Positions 8,188 to 16,377 of a stretch of DNA of 63,418 nucleotides are shown here, one piece after another. The notes under the pieces were generated by a model. The model was not told the origin of the DNA and searched no databases. It was given only the letters and a program-made list of their open reading frames with translations. The DNA is from Clostridia bacterium. Lineage in GTDB: Bacteria; Bacillota; Clostridia; Oscillospirales; CAG-272. The position numbers and the translations under genes were made by a program. Every line of letters begins with the position of its first letter. Within the stretch, counting starts at the first letter, position 1. The DNA lies in NCBI GenBank assembly GCA_017621475.1, contig JAGATA010000040.1, forward strand, positions 1 to 63,418. The letters are read 5' to 3'.

Positions 8188-11100
8188 ATGAACAAAGATA
8201 ATACCGTTGGGCTTCAGCCCCTTGAAAAAGAACGCGGCTTTTTCAAACGCATAGCGCGCGCTTTTTCAAGACTTACAACGAGCCAGTATATATATCTTTC
8301 GGCGGCTTTTCTTTTGCCGTTTACGATAATGCTAGGCATTTACGCTTGTATGGAGATACATCCTTTCGGAAACAATTCCGTTTTGATGCTCGACCTTCAG
8401 GCGCAGTACATTTACTACTACGAAGAAATACGCAACCTGCTCACGGAGGGAGGCAGCTTCCTTTACTCCTGGAAACGAACGCTCGGCGGCGAATTTATGG
8501 GTATAATCGCATATTACGGTGCAAGCCTTTACAACTTCATATTTGCGATTTTCCCAGAAAATATGACCGCGGATGCGATGATGTTTATAAATCTTATGAA
8601 GATCGGCTCTATGGGTCTTACGTTTGGTATATATATCCACAAAACAAGAAACCCCGGAGAGATGAAAACGCTTGCGCTTTCCTGTATGTATGCTCTTTGT
8701 TCATACGCCGTGGTGCAGACGCTTGACCCTATGTGGCTCGATGCGCTTGTATATCTGCCTCTTATGATACTTGGTCTTGAGAGCCTTATCAAAGAGCGCA
8801 AGGTCTTGCTTTACATCATTTCTCTTTCCCTTATCATTATGGCAAACTACTATATCGGATATATGGTTTGCATATTCACTTTTATCTACTTCGTTTACTA
8901 TTATCTTACAAACCGTGCGGAGCTTATTAAAAAGTATCCGCCCAAGCAGGGCAAATTTTTGCGCCGCGCTACATCCTTCTATGGTGTGCGCAGTTTTACG
9001 AGAATTGCACTTGCGACGCTCGTTGTGCTTATGGTTTGTATGTTTATGCTTCTCGCGGCGGTATATTCGCTCTCTTTCGGTAAAAATAACTTCCAGAATA
9101 CAAACTGGGTATTCGCTCTTCGCTTCGACTTCCTCGAAATATTCAACAAGATGCTCATCGGCTCTTATGACACCGTAAGACCCGAAGGCTTGCCGATGAT
9201 ATACAGCGGTATGCTTGCCCTCATAGGACTTCCGATGTTCTATATGGCACCCTCTGTTAAGCCTGCGAAGAAGATCGGTGCAACGGTGGTTCTTCTTGTG
9301 CTTATCCTCAGTTTTGCAATAAACCCTGTGGACCTTGTATGGCACGGCTTTAACCTTCCCAACTGGCTTAACTTCAGATACTCCTTCGTATTCTCGTTCT
9401 TCGTAATATCGCTTACGGCAGATGCGCTGGTTGATGCCAAGAACATAAAGATAGGGAACATTGCCGCTGTGGGCGGTGTGCTTCTTGCGCTTGTTGCGAT
9501 AGTCCAAAATATCAAATATCACATCAATCCCGTACAGACGGAATTTTCAAAAGCAGACGAGAAGAACCTTACATCCATTCTTCTTTCCGTTGTGTTTATC
9601 GTTGCATATATGATAGTTATGTATCTTGTGACGAATAAGAAGCTGGAAAGCGCAGGCTCGTTTATGCTTGCGGCGCTCGTTTGCGTTGAAATGTTTGCGG
9701 GCGGTCTTATAAATCTTGCCGACGTGACACGCGACGTAGGTATGGTCAAATACGACAGCTTCGTTGAATCCAACGGTCAGGAAAATTATACTTCATATAA
9801 TTCCGCTATTCGAAGAATAGAACACGTTGTGGATATGGTAACGGAGAACGATAAATCGTTTTACCGCATGGAAAGCAAGGTTTACCGCAGAAACGGCGGC
9901 GAAAACGAAAGTATGGCTTTCGGCTTCAACGGTATTGCACATTCCACGTCCACGCTTAATGCGAATATTATAAGACTTCTTTCCAACCTTGGCTATGCTT
10001 CCCAGTCCCATTGGACGAAGTATCTCGGCGGTACGCCTCTTTCCGATTCGCTCCTCGGTATAAAATATGTTATAACCAAGGACGATCTTTTGGACGAGCA
10101 TTTCTATGAGCTTGCTTACTACGGTGCGGAGGGGTACAGATACGTTTCCTCTGCTTCCTCCATCTACGCTATGAAGAATACAAAGGTTCTTCCCATCGCG
10201 TACGGTGTAAGCGAATATACTTCCGACCTTCTTAACGAAATGGCAACGCCTTACTACCCCAACGGCTCCGAGGCGCAGAACGAGATCATCAAAGCACTTC
10301 TTTACGGCACGGATTACAGCGGCAAGGAAGTTTACAAGCCGATATACGCTTATCCAGCGCTTGAAGATTGCACAATGGGCACGTTTACACAGACTTGCCC
10401 CTACGTTGATGAAAACGGCGAAAAGCAGACAAAAAACGTGCCTTATAAGAGCTACACCTCCAACGGTGACGATCCTACTATCAAATTTACGTTTACAGCT
10501 CCTACAAACGGTACGATATTCGCTCATTTCCCGATGGATAACTTCGGTAAATCTTGCGATATTTATGTAAACGGCAAGTTTATCTGCAATTACTCAAGCT
10601 CCCAGATCGTTGACCTTGGCGAATACGAAAAGGGAGAAAAGCTCAATGTTGAGCTTCGCCTTAACGATGTTATCTACTTCGCGCAGGAAAGCGACTATTA
10701 CTTCTTCTATATGGATTATGAAGCAGTTGACGAGGCACTTTCTTGCTTTGCAAATGCTGCAATAGAAATAGAAGATTACAGCAACACAAGTATTGAAGGC
10801 ACGATAAACCTTCCCGAAGGGCAGGAGCTTATCCTTACAACAATTCCTTACGATGCAGGCTGGAATTGTTATATCGATGGCGAAAAGGTTGAGGGGATTA
10901 AAGTAATGGGAGCTTTGCTTGCTATCCCCGCAAGTGCAGGCGAGCACACGGTAGAGCTTCGTTATATGCCCGATCTTTACGTTATAGGTCTTGCAGTATC
11001 TACGGTTGGCGTGATAATTCTTATTGTGCTTATCGTTCTTGAGATACTCAAAAAAGTTCGCGAAAAACGCGCGCGTGAAGCGGCTGCTTGCCAGGCGGCT

Positions 11101-11340
11101 ATGCTCGCTTGGGAAGAAGCAGTGGCTCAAATGTCCGAGGAAGAAAAAGTTCCCGACAACGGACATATGGAAGCTTTTATAGAAACGGAAAAGTTCAAGC
11201 TTAATGTTTCTTCCGCCCCTAGCTCCGAGGAGGATAAGGCAGAAAAAGCGCAGAAAAAAGCCGAAAAAGAAAAATTCCTTAACAGGGCGGCAATATTTTT
11301 CCGATTCGTCAAAGGAAAATTCACGAAAAAACAGAAATAA
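8188..11340 (+). CDS. YfhO-family multi-pass membrane protein
   Basis: A 1050-aa integral membrane protein of the bacterial YfhO family, a GT-C-like fold linked to glycosylation of lipoteichoic acid or other envelope polymers. After a short cytoplasmic N-terminus there are about a dozen transmembrane helices in the first 530 residues. A large extracytoplasmic beta-rich domain follows (about 540-930), with one more helix near 935-955. The cytoplasmic tail is long and rich in Lys and Glu (about 960-1050). The conserved early stretch YSWKRTLGGE lies in the first periplasmic loop. The ATG follows GGAGG. Known family members need an undecaprenyl-linked sugar donor; none is encoded nearby. Confidence 0.85.
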   Translation: MNKDNTVGLQPLEKERGFFKRIARAFSRLTTSQYIYLSAAFLLPFTIMLGIYACMEIHPFGNNSVLMLDLQAQYIYYYEEIRNLLTEGGSFLYSWKRTLGGEFMGIIAYYGASLYNFIFAIFPENMTADAMMFINLMKIGSMGLTFGIYIHKTRNPGEMKTLALSCMYALCSYAVVQTLDPMWLDALVYLPLMILGLESLIKERKVLLYIISLSLIIMANYYIGYMVCIFTFIYFVYYYLTNRAELIKKYPPKQGKFLRRATSFYGVRSFTRIALATLVVLMVCMFMLLAAVYSLSFGKNNFQNTNWVFALRFDFLEIFNKMLIGSYDTVRPEGLPMIYSGMLALIGLPMFYMAPSVKPAKKIGATVVLLVLILSFAINPVDLVWHGFNLPNWLNFRYSFVFSFFVISLTADALVDAKNIKIGNIAAVGGVLLALVAIVQNIKYHINPVQTEFSKADEKNLTSILLSVVFIVAYMIVMYLVTNKKLESAGSFMLAALVCVEMFAGGLINLADVTRDVGMVKYDSFVESNGQENYTSYNSAIRRIEHVVDMVTENDKSFYRMESKVYRRNGGENESMAFGFNGIAHSTSTLNANIIRLLSNLGYASQSHWTKYLGGTPLSDSLLGIKYVITKDDLLDEHFYELAYYGAEGYRYVSSASSIYAMKNTKVLPIAYGVSEYTSDLLNEMATPYYPNGSEAQNEIIKALLYGTDYSGKEVYKPIYAYPALEDCTMGTFTQTCPYVDENGEKQTKNVPYKSYTSNGDDPTIKFTFTAPTNGTIFAHFPMDNFGKSCDIYVNGKFICNYSSSQIVDLGEYEKGEKLNVELRLNDVIYFAQESDYYFFYMDYEAVDEALSCFANAAIEIEDYSNTSIEGTINLPEGQELILTTIPYDAGWNCYIDGEKVEGIKVMGALLAIPASAGEHTVELRYMPDLYVIGLAVSTVGVIILIVLIVLEILKKVREKRAREAAACQAAMLAWEEAVAQMSEEEKVPDNGHMEAFIETEKFKLNVSSAPSSEEDKAEKAQKKAEKEKFLNRAAIFFRFVKGKFTKKQK

Positions 11341-11397
11341 TAAAATTACCGAAAATGCTGTGCTTGGCACGGCATTTTCGGCGTAACGGGATATTTT

Positions 11398-13008
11398 ATG
11401 AAAACGGTACTTTTTGCACTCAACAGCTCGTATTCTCACACAAACCTTGCCGTTCGCGCCATCGCCTGCGGGATGGAGAAATATGGGCTTGATTATGAGA
11501 TAATAGAAAAAAGCCAAAAGGATAAGCGCGCGTCAATACTTTCCTCGCTCGTATTTGCAGATGCGGATATATACGGTTTCTCCACATATATTTGGAACGT
11601 GGAGGATATGTGCGCTTACGCTTCAACGCTAAAAAAACTTTTGCCGCGCGCAAAGATAATTTTCGGCGGCCCCGAGGTCCTTTTCCGCGGCAAAGAATTT
11701 TTTGCTGCGCATCCTTATGCGGACTATATTATCCGCGGCGAGGGAGAGGACTCTTTTCCACGCATTTGCAAAATGATAGAAGACGGGGAAGACGTGCCGC
11801 GCATTACGGACGCACCGCATTTTTCGGGCTTTACCGAAAGCGGAATATATTACGGCGACGTGGGCGCGACACCGCACGGTCTTGTTTATTACGAAAGCGT
11901 GCGCGGATGCCCATATTCCTGCACGTACTGCCTTTCTTCCACGGATAAAAAGATACGCGCGAAGAGCGCTGAGCGTGCGCTTGCGGATATTTTGGGCTTT
12001 GAAAAGTTCGATGATATAAAAACAGTAAAATTCGTTGACCGCACGTTCAATTTTGATAGAGAGCGAGCGAAAACCATTTGGCGCGGTCTTTGCGCGGATG
12101 AATATACGAAGGAATATCATTTTGAAATATGCGCGTCATTGCTTGATGATGAATCCGTGGAAATACTCACTCACGCGCCGCGCGGCAAATTCCGCGTGGA
12201 GATCGGATTGCAGAGCACGAACCCCGAAACTCTTCGCGCCATACGCAGAACGCTCGATGTGAAAAAGACGCTTGAAAGAGCAAAAGCTCTTTACGAAGCG
12301 GGAAATCTTTTTGTCCACCTTGATCTTATTGCGGGGCTCCCTTATGAGGATTATGCTTCTTTTGCGCGTTCGTTTAATGATGCTTACGGCGTGTGCGATG
12401 AGCTTCAGCTTGGCTTTTTGAAGATACTCTGCGGCTGCGAGATGGAGCGCGACGCCGCGCGTTACGGTATTGTTTATTCGGACACGCCGCCGTATCAGGT
12501 GTTACGGACAAATTACATCTCTTTTGCGGAGCTTGAAAAGCTTTCACTTACTGACGAGCTTTGCGACAGATTTTCGAACAGCGGAAAGTTTCAATATACT
12601 TTCCCGTATTTGCCGCTTGAATACGGCAACGCATTTGAGTTTTTTGAAAAGTTCGGTGAATTTTTCGAGGAAAAATGCGGAACGCGAGATATTTCCAAGG
12701 TGTCTCAGCCGAATGCATTTTTGCTCGTTTGGAATTTTGCCAAAAGCGTTATGGCGGATGCCGGAGAAGCAAAATCAAGGCTGTGCCTTGATTTTCTGCT
12801 TGGGGAAACGCACAGAGTTCCTGCAGAGTTTGCCGAAGGCGTGCTTGAGGCAGGGGCTTTGAAAGATGAACTTCTTTCAAATATTCCGCGCTCAGAGCGC
12901 GGTGCTTGCGAGGTTGTGAAGCTTCCTTTCGTAAGCGAAAAATATATTATTGTTAACAGAAAAAACAAAACTTTGACCGAAACGGAGGTGCTTTTCGGTG
13001 GCATTTGA
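11398..13008 (+). CDS. B12-binding-type radical SAM protein (DUF4080-like)
   Basis: A 536-aa enzyme with an N-terminal cobalamin-binding-like Rossmann domain (about 1-130, with FGGPEV and GEGEDSF elements). The radical SAM core carries the CxxxCxxC cluster motif at Cys171/175/178. The C-terminal part fits the DUF4080 extension seen in this subfamily. The substrate is unknown; relatives are annotated as methyltransferases or methylthiotransferase-like enzymes. The ATG lies 57 bases after the YfhO stop, so the two may share a transcript. Its end overlaps the rqcH start by 11 bases, which points to translational coupling with a ribosome quality-control gene. Confidence 0.85.
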   Translation: MKTVLFALNSSYSHTNLAVRAIACGMEKYGLDYEIIEKSQKDKRASILSSLVFADADIYGFSTYIWNVEDMCAYASTLKKLLPRAKIIFGGPEVLFRGKEFFAAHPYADYIIRGEGEDSFPRICKMIEDGEDVPRITDAPHFSGFTESGIYYGDVGATPHGLVYYESVRGCPYSCTYCLSSTDKKIRAKSAERALADILGFEKFDDIKTVKFVDRTFNFDRERAKTIWRGLCADEYTKEYHFEICASLLDDESVEILTHAPRGKFRVEIGLQSTNPETLRAIRRTLDVKKTLERAKALYEAGNLFVHLDLIAGLPYEDYASFARSFNDAYGVCDELQLGFLKILCGCEMERDAARYGIVYSDTPPYQVLRTNYISFAELEKLSLTDELCDRFSNSGKFQYTFPYLPLEYGNAFEFFEKFGEFFEEKCGTRDISKVSQPNAFLLVWNFAKSVMADAGEAKSRLCLDFLLGETHRVPAEFAEGVLEAGALKDELLSNIPRSERGACEVVKLPFVSEKYIIVNRKNKTLTETEVLFGGI

Positions 13009-14737
13009 TGCAGGATTTACACGCGCCGTGTGTGCGGAGCTTTCCGAACTTTTGACGGGCGCAAAGGTTGAAAAGGTGACGGAGCCGACAAAGGATGAGC
13101 TTGTTATAGCTTGCTACAAGGCAGGTAAAACGAGAAAGCTTTTTCTTTCCGCGAACCCTGCCCGCGCAAGAATTTGCATAACGGAGCAAACCTTTGAAAA
13201 CCCAAAGGTTTCCCCTATGTTTTGTATGCTTCTTCGCAAGCATCTTGCGGGGGCGAGCGTTGCGGCGATAAAGCAAAACGGCTTTGAACGCGCAGTTGAG
13301 GTGGACTTTGCTGCGTATGACGAGATGGGCTTTTCCACAACTCGCACGATAGTTATAGAGATAATGGGCAAATGCAGCAATATTATGCTGCTTGACGACA
13401 AGCGCAAAATTTTGGGTGTGCTCAAATCCGTAGATTTTACGACGAGCGCAAAGCGACAGGTCTTGCCCGGTATGATATATGAAGCGCCGCCGGCGCAAGA
13501 GGGCAAGGTGCTTCCTATGGAGGAAACGCGGGAAACGTTCATGGGACGTGCCGCTTCCTTCGAAAAGAGCAAGACGGCGGAAAGCTTTTTGCTTTCAAGC
13601 TACCTCGGTCTTTCGCCTCTCGTGGCACGCGAGATAGCTTACCGCGCAGACGCTTTGGGCAAAGAGATGCAGGACGTGGATGCGGGCTTGCTCTATGAAA
13701 GGCTTGGGGAATACTGCGCATCTCTCGACGGCGGATATGCGCCCACGCTCCTTTTTAACACGGACGGCACACCGATGGAATATTGCTTTACGGATGTTTT
13801 GCAGTATGGCGAAAGTGCAGATAAAAAAGCTTTTTCGACACTTTCCGAGCTTCTTGACGAATTTTTCGGTGAGCGCGATAAAATAGCCGCAATGAAAACG
13901 AAAACGCACGACGTTTCCGTTATCGTTGCGAACGCGAAAACGAGAATTACCAAAAAGATTGGCTACATCAAGCGCGACCTTGAGGAATGCAAGGAAGCGG
14001 ATAAATATAAGCTTTGGGGTGACCTTATAACTTCCTCGCTCTATATGATAACGGGGAAGAGCAAGACGTGCGAGGTAGTGAATTATTACAGCGAGGAGAT
14101 GGAAACCGTCAAGATACCGCTTGATATAAAACTTTCCGCTTCCCAAAACGCGGCGAAGTATTTTAAAAAATACATGAAGCTTAAAAAGGCAAAGGAGATA
14201 CTCACGGAGCAGCTTCGCGAAGCGACGGAGCAGATAGCGTACCTTGAAACGGTTGAAACGGCGATAATCCTTTCCGAAAACGAGCGTGACGTATCTCAAA
14301 TAAAAGCGGAGCTTACGGATGCCGGATTTATCTCCAAAGCCAAGGTTGCGGACGGTAAAAAAGCCCCAAAAAAGGAGCAGATAGTACCTCTCAAATTTAC
14401 AACTTCGGGCGGTCATACCGTGCTTTGCGGCAAGAACAACGTGCAGAACGATTTTATTACGACTAAGCTTGCCTCCAAGCACGATTGGTGGTTCCACGTT
14501 AAGAACAAGCCGGGTTCGCACGTTATAATGCTTTGCGAGGAAGGGGAAGACCCCGATGCTTCCGAGTTTACACAGGCAGCGGAGATCGCGGCGTATTACT
14601 CCGGCCTTCGCGCCGGCGAAAACGTGGCGGTGGATTATACTCTTGCAAAAAATGTGAAAAAACCTGCCGGCTCTGCACCCGGTCACGTAGTATATTACAC
14701 GAACTACACGGCATACGTTGACCCGAAAAAACATTGA
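12998..14737 (+). CDS. rqcH: RqcH / NFACT ribosome quality-control factor
   Basis: A 579-aa protein of the NFACT (Rqc2, formerly fibronectin-binding FbpA) family. It binds split 50S subunits carrying stalled peptidyl-tRNA and recruits tRNA-Ala to add alanine tails that mark the peptide for decay. Domains in order: NFACT-N (1-200), HhH-like and coiled-coil middle (about 290-430), and NFACT-R at the C-terminus (KHDWWFHVKNKPGSHVIM around 497-514). The start is GTG at 12998 behind GGAGG. The tRNA-binding Asp-Arg pair of the family (Asp97-Arg98 in B. subtilis) appears here as Glu97-Arg98. It overlaps the radical SAM gene and ends at a bidirectional terminator. Confidence 0.9.
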   Translation: MAFDAGFTRAVCAELSELLTGAKVEKVTEPTKDELVIACYKAGKTRKLFLSANPARARICITEQTFENPKVSPMFCMLLRKHLAGASVAAIKQNGFERAVEVDFAAYDEMGFSTTRTIVIEIMGKCSNIMLLDDKRKILGVLKSVDFTTSAKRQVLPGMIYEAPPAQEGKVLPMEETRETFMGRAASFEKSKTAESFLLSSYLGLSPLVAREIAYRADALGKEMQDVDAGLLYERLGEYCASLDGGYAPTLLFNTDGTPMEYCFTDVLQYGESADKKAFSTLSELLDEFFGERDKIAAMKTKTHDVSVIVANAKTRITKKIGYIKRDLEECKEADKYKLWGDLITSSLYMITGKSKTCEVVNYYSEEMETVKIPLDIKLSASQNAAKYFKKYMKLKKAKEILTEQLREATEQIAYLETVETAIILSENERDVSQIKAELTDAGFISKAKVADGKKAPKKEQIVPLKFTTSGGHTVLCGKNNVQNDFITTKLASKHDWWFHVKNKPGSHVIMLCEEGEDPDASEFTQAAEIAAYYSGLRAGENVAVDYTLAKNVKKPAGSAPGHVVYYTNYTAYVDPKKH

Positions 14738-14743
14738 ATAAAA

Positions 14744-14781
14744 AAATAAGACGGGAGCGCAAAAATGCTTTCGTCTTATTT
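14744..14781. terminator. bidirectional terminator, left border of the phage-like island
   Basis: Stem AAATAAGACG / CGTCTTATTT with A and T runs outside it, placed between the convergent rqcH and XRE genes and overlapping the XRE gene end. Confidence 0.8.
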
Positions 14782-15018
14782 TATTTCTTGTTCCAAGTTT
14801 TCAAATAAATCAGAAGTAAAAAAATCTTGAATACTTATTTCTAAACCATCACAAATTTTTTTAATGGTAGATATGGTTGTAGTATTGTTTCTGCCGGATA
14901 CGATATTATTTAAAGTGGATTGAGTGATTCCGCAAATTATGGATAATTTATTTATAGTTATTCCTTGAGTTTTACATAATTCTATAATTCGGAGCCTAAC
15001 CGCTGTTCCGATATTCAT
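14776..15018 (-). CDS. XRE-family transcriptional regulator
   Basis: An 80-aa protein made almost entirely of a Cro/C1-type helix-turn-helix domain (INKLSIICGITQSTLNNIVS as the HTH core) plus a short acidic C-terminus. The start is the ATG at 15018, 5 bases after GGAGG; an in-frame upstream ATG overlaps that ribosome-binding site and is unlikely. It is divergent from the small membrane protein gene at 15161. The region between them holds three copies of a GAGTT/AACTC half-site arrangement, so it probably represses itself and its neighbour. It is the leftmost gene of the island that holds the capsid cassette. Confidence 0.85.
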   Translation of the reverse strand: MNIGTAVRLRIIELCKTQGITINKLSIICGITQSTLNNIVSGRNNTTTISTIKKICDGLEISIQDFFTSDLFENLEQEIK

Positions 15019-15061
15019 AAATGCCTCCAAAATAAATATTATAATTGATTTTACCTCATTT

Positions 15062-15140
15062 GAGTTAAAAATATTAACTCTTTAGGGTTGACACGGTGAT
15101 TAGATCGTGTTATAATGTTAAAAAATAACTCTTTAGGGTT
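15062..15140. promoter_or_regulatory. repeated operator between the XRE gene and membrane gene
   Basis: Two identical 14-base copies of AACTCTTTAGGGTT lie at 15076-15089 and 15127-15140. Each is an imperfect inverted repeat of AACTC. A third half-site, GAGTTA at 15062-15067, forms a palindrome with TAACTC at 15075-15080. The sites flank the promoter at 15088-15116, and one overlaps the likely -35 box of the XRE gene (its -10 TATAAT is at 15038-15043 on the minus strand). Confidence 0.7.
15088..15116 (+). promoter_or_regulatory. consensus promoter of the small membrane protein gene
   Basis: TTGACA (15088-15093) and TATAAT (15111-15116) with a 17-base spacer and TGT before the -10 box: a perfect consensus sigma-A promoter whose -35 box overlaps one repeat copy. 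Confidence 0.85.
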
Positions 15141-15160
15141 AAAAATTATGAGAGGTTTTT

Positions 15161-15457
15161 ATGAAGAAAGAAGCAAAAAAACAATTGATAAAGGATATCG
15201 TTACCGCAGTCATTGCGTGGCTTGTGTTCGGTGCTGTTTGCTGTCTGCTGATGGAGGAATTTAGCTTTGCCGGAATGATACTTGGATTATTCTTTGCGGG
15301 GCTTCCTTTTGGCTGGCGCTGGATGTCCAAGGTTCTTACGGCTACGTCAATCCTTATGGTCATAATCAAAGGTTTCATTTCTTTGTTCCTTGGTTGGATT
15401 GCTATATTTGTGGTTATTATAGGAGATATTATTGTATTTGTAACCGCAGAAGAATAA
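15161..15457 (+). CDS. small membrane protein, partner of the XRE gene
   Basis: A 98-aa protein with a short Lys-rich cytoplasmic start and three hydrophobic segments (about 13-30, 36-55 and 60-92), the last long enough for two helices. The start ATG follows GAGAGG. It is driven by a perfect consensus promoter bracketed by repeated operator-like sites, so expression should be strong once repression is lifted. An XRE repressor with a divergent small membrane protein recalls toxin-antitoxin, immunity or prophage-maintenance pairs, but no family is recognised and none of these roles is shown. It ends at its own terminator. Confidence 0.65.
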   Translation: MKKEAKKQLIKDIVTAVIAWLVFGAVCCLLMEEFSFAGMILGLFFAGLPFGWRWMSKVLTATSILMVIIKGFISLFLGWIAIFVVIIGDIIVFVTAEE

Positions 15458-15465
15458 TTTTTTAG

Positions 15466-15502
15466 CCAAAGAGCAGAACTCAATTCAAATTCTGCTCTTT
15501 GG
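15466..15502 (+). terminator. terminator of the small membrane gene
   Basis: Perfect 13-bp stem CCAAAGAGCAGAA / TTCTGCTCTTTGG with an 11-base loop directly after the gene. It isolates the capsid cassette from upstream transcription. Confidence 0.8.
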
Positions 15503-15547
15503 GTATTTAAAAAAGTCATATTTTTGTTAAAGTTTTCTACAAAGCAG

Positions 15548-15559
15548 GAACAAATGTTC
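15548..15559. promoter_or_regulatory. LexA-box-like palindrome upstream of the capsid cassette promoter
   Basis: GAACAAATGTTC fits the Gram-positive LexA core GAAC-N4-GTTC and ends 9 bases before the -35 box of the cassette promoter. The same 11-base core occurs again at 16179 and 17708. LexA binding is inferred from the motif only. Confidence 0.5.
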
Positions 15560-15568
15560 TGAAATATA

Positions 15569-15597
15569 TTGACAATCGAACGAATTTGTGGTATAAT
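15569..15597 (+). promoter_or_regulatory. consensus promoter of the capsid cassette
   Basis: TTGACA (15569-15574), 17-base spacer, TATAAT (15592-15597), with TGG before the -10 box. It matches the sigma-A consensus perfectly and is the only clear promoter ahead of the genes from 15646 to 23199. Confidence 0.85.
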
Positions 15598-15603
15598 ACA
15601 GAC

Positions 15604-15651
15604 AAGCAAAGGGAAGCGCGCTCTCCCGTTAAAGCGTACTGACGTTTGCTT
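15604..15651 (+). promoter_or_regulatory. structured leader of the capsid cassette
   Basis: Outer stem AAGCAAA / TTTGCTT (15604-15610 with 15645-15651) encloses an inner hairpin built on GGGAAGCGCGCTCTCCC (15611-15627). The structure would form at the 5' end of the transcript and ends directly at the ATG at 15652, so it could affect translation or mRNA stability. Confidence 0.4.
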
Positions 15652-15921
15652 ATGATAATTTTTGGGAAGAGAAAGGGAGTGATTTATACGGATAGATATT
15701 TTTCGGCGGCGGAATTTGATTTTTCCTCCGACGATGTTTACACTAAAAGAGAAAAACGCGCTTACGCTTATTGTGATCATTGCGGTTTTGCAATTTATTC
15801 CCCTGATGATGCGCTTATCGTTGACGGTAGCGAGGATGTGATACATCTTGCCTGTTGGGGTGAATATTGTACCGAACATATGTTTGATTTTGCGAAAATT
15901 GCCGCAGAGCGCGACCGCTGA
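15646..15921 (+). CDS. small zinc-finger-like protein, first gene of capsid cassette
   Basis: Up to 91 aa. The C-terminal half holds a likely metal site: CDHC (about 43-46) followed by an HLACWGEYC segment (about 67-75), in the style of small treble-clef or zinc-ribbon phage proteins. The start is uncertain. TTG 15646 and ATG 15652 lie at the leader stem, while GTG 15679 sits behind AGAAAGGGA and would give 80 aa. It precedes the terminase genes by 24 bases on the same strand. No function is assigned; small zinc-binding proteins next to phage packaging genes are often HNH-like or regulatory, but no HNH residues are seen here. Confidence 0.6.
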   Translation: MLMIIFGKRKGVIYTDRYFSAAEFDFSSDDVYTKREKRAYAYCDHCGFAIYSPDDALIVDGSEDVIHLACWGEYCTEHMFDFAKIAAERDR

Positions 15922-15945
15922 AATTTATTTTTACGTAAATTTGCA

Positions 15946-16377
15946 TTGAGCAAAAATAATATAGAGGTTCTGACAGCTGCTGCTTTTGCCAAAAAAGCAA
16001 AGAAATACTTCGCAGATTGTGATAACACGGTCATTCCGTCCGCCGCTTGTGCCAGTTGTAAAAGCGATGATGACGAGGCGTGTTTTTCTTGCCGAAAGAA
16101 AAAGACCAGACCGTACACACTCTCCGGTCTTTGCTTGGCGCTTGGTATAAGCAAGCGGCAATTTAATGAACTTAAAGCGAACAAATGTTTCTGCAATGAG
16201 GTAGAGATGACACTTCTTAAAATAGAGGCGTACATCGAGGAAAACTGCTTCAGCGGAAACGTGAACGGAACCTTTGCCCTTGCCATTTTGAAGGAAAACT
16301 TCGGCTTTGGCGGGGAAGAAACGCAGGAAAGCGTTAATATTTCGCTTTCGGAGGAGGCGTTGGGATTTGCCGAATGA
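15946..16377 (+). CDS. phage terminase small subunit-like DNA-packaging protein
   Basis: A 143-aa protein from a TTG start. An N-terminal helical part is followed by a Cys-rich loop (four cysteines spaced C-x2-C and C-x2-C, about 35-49). Then come a helix-turn-helix (YTLSGLCLALGISKRQF, about 57-73) and the segment GTFALAILKENFGF (about 108-121) found near the C-terminus of many small terminase subunits. In phages this protein recognises the packaging site and loads the large subunit. Its stop overlaps the start of the large subunit gene (ATGA). The Cys pairs suggest a bound zinc, unusual for this family. A LexA-box-like core lies inside the gene at 16179. Confidence 0.75.
   Translation: MSKNNIEVLTAAAFAKKAKKYFADCDNTVIPSAACASCKSDDDEACFSCRKKKTRPYTLSGLCLALGISKRQFNELKANKCFCNEVEMTLLKIEAYIEENCFSGNVNGTFALAILKENFGFGGEETQESVNISLSEEALGFAE
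16179..16190. promoter_or_regulatory. second LexA-box-like core, inside terminase small subunit gene
   Basis: GAACAAATGTTT with flanking C on both sides fits the Bacillus LexA consensus CGAACRNRYGTTYC at every position. It encodes Asn-Lys-Cys-Phe in the terminase frame, so coding constraint is an alternative explanation. Confidence 0.3.

Noticed and set aside
15578..15589. Second LexA-like site in the spacer of the cassette promoter (GAACGAATTTGT)
   Set aside because: Only the GAAC half matches; the other half is far from GTTC.
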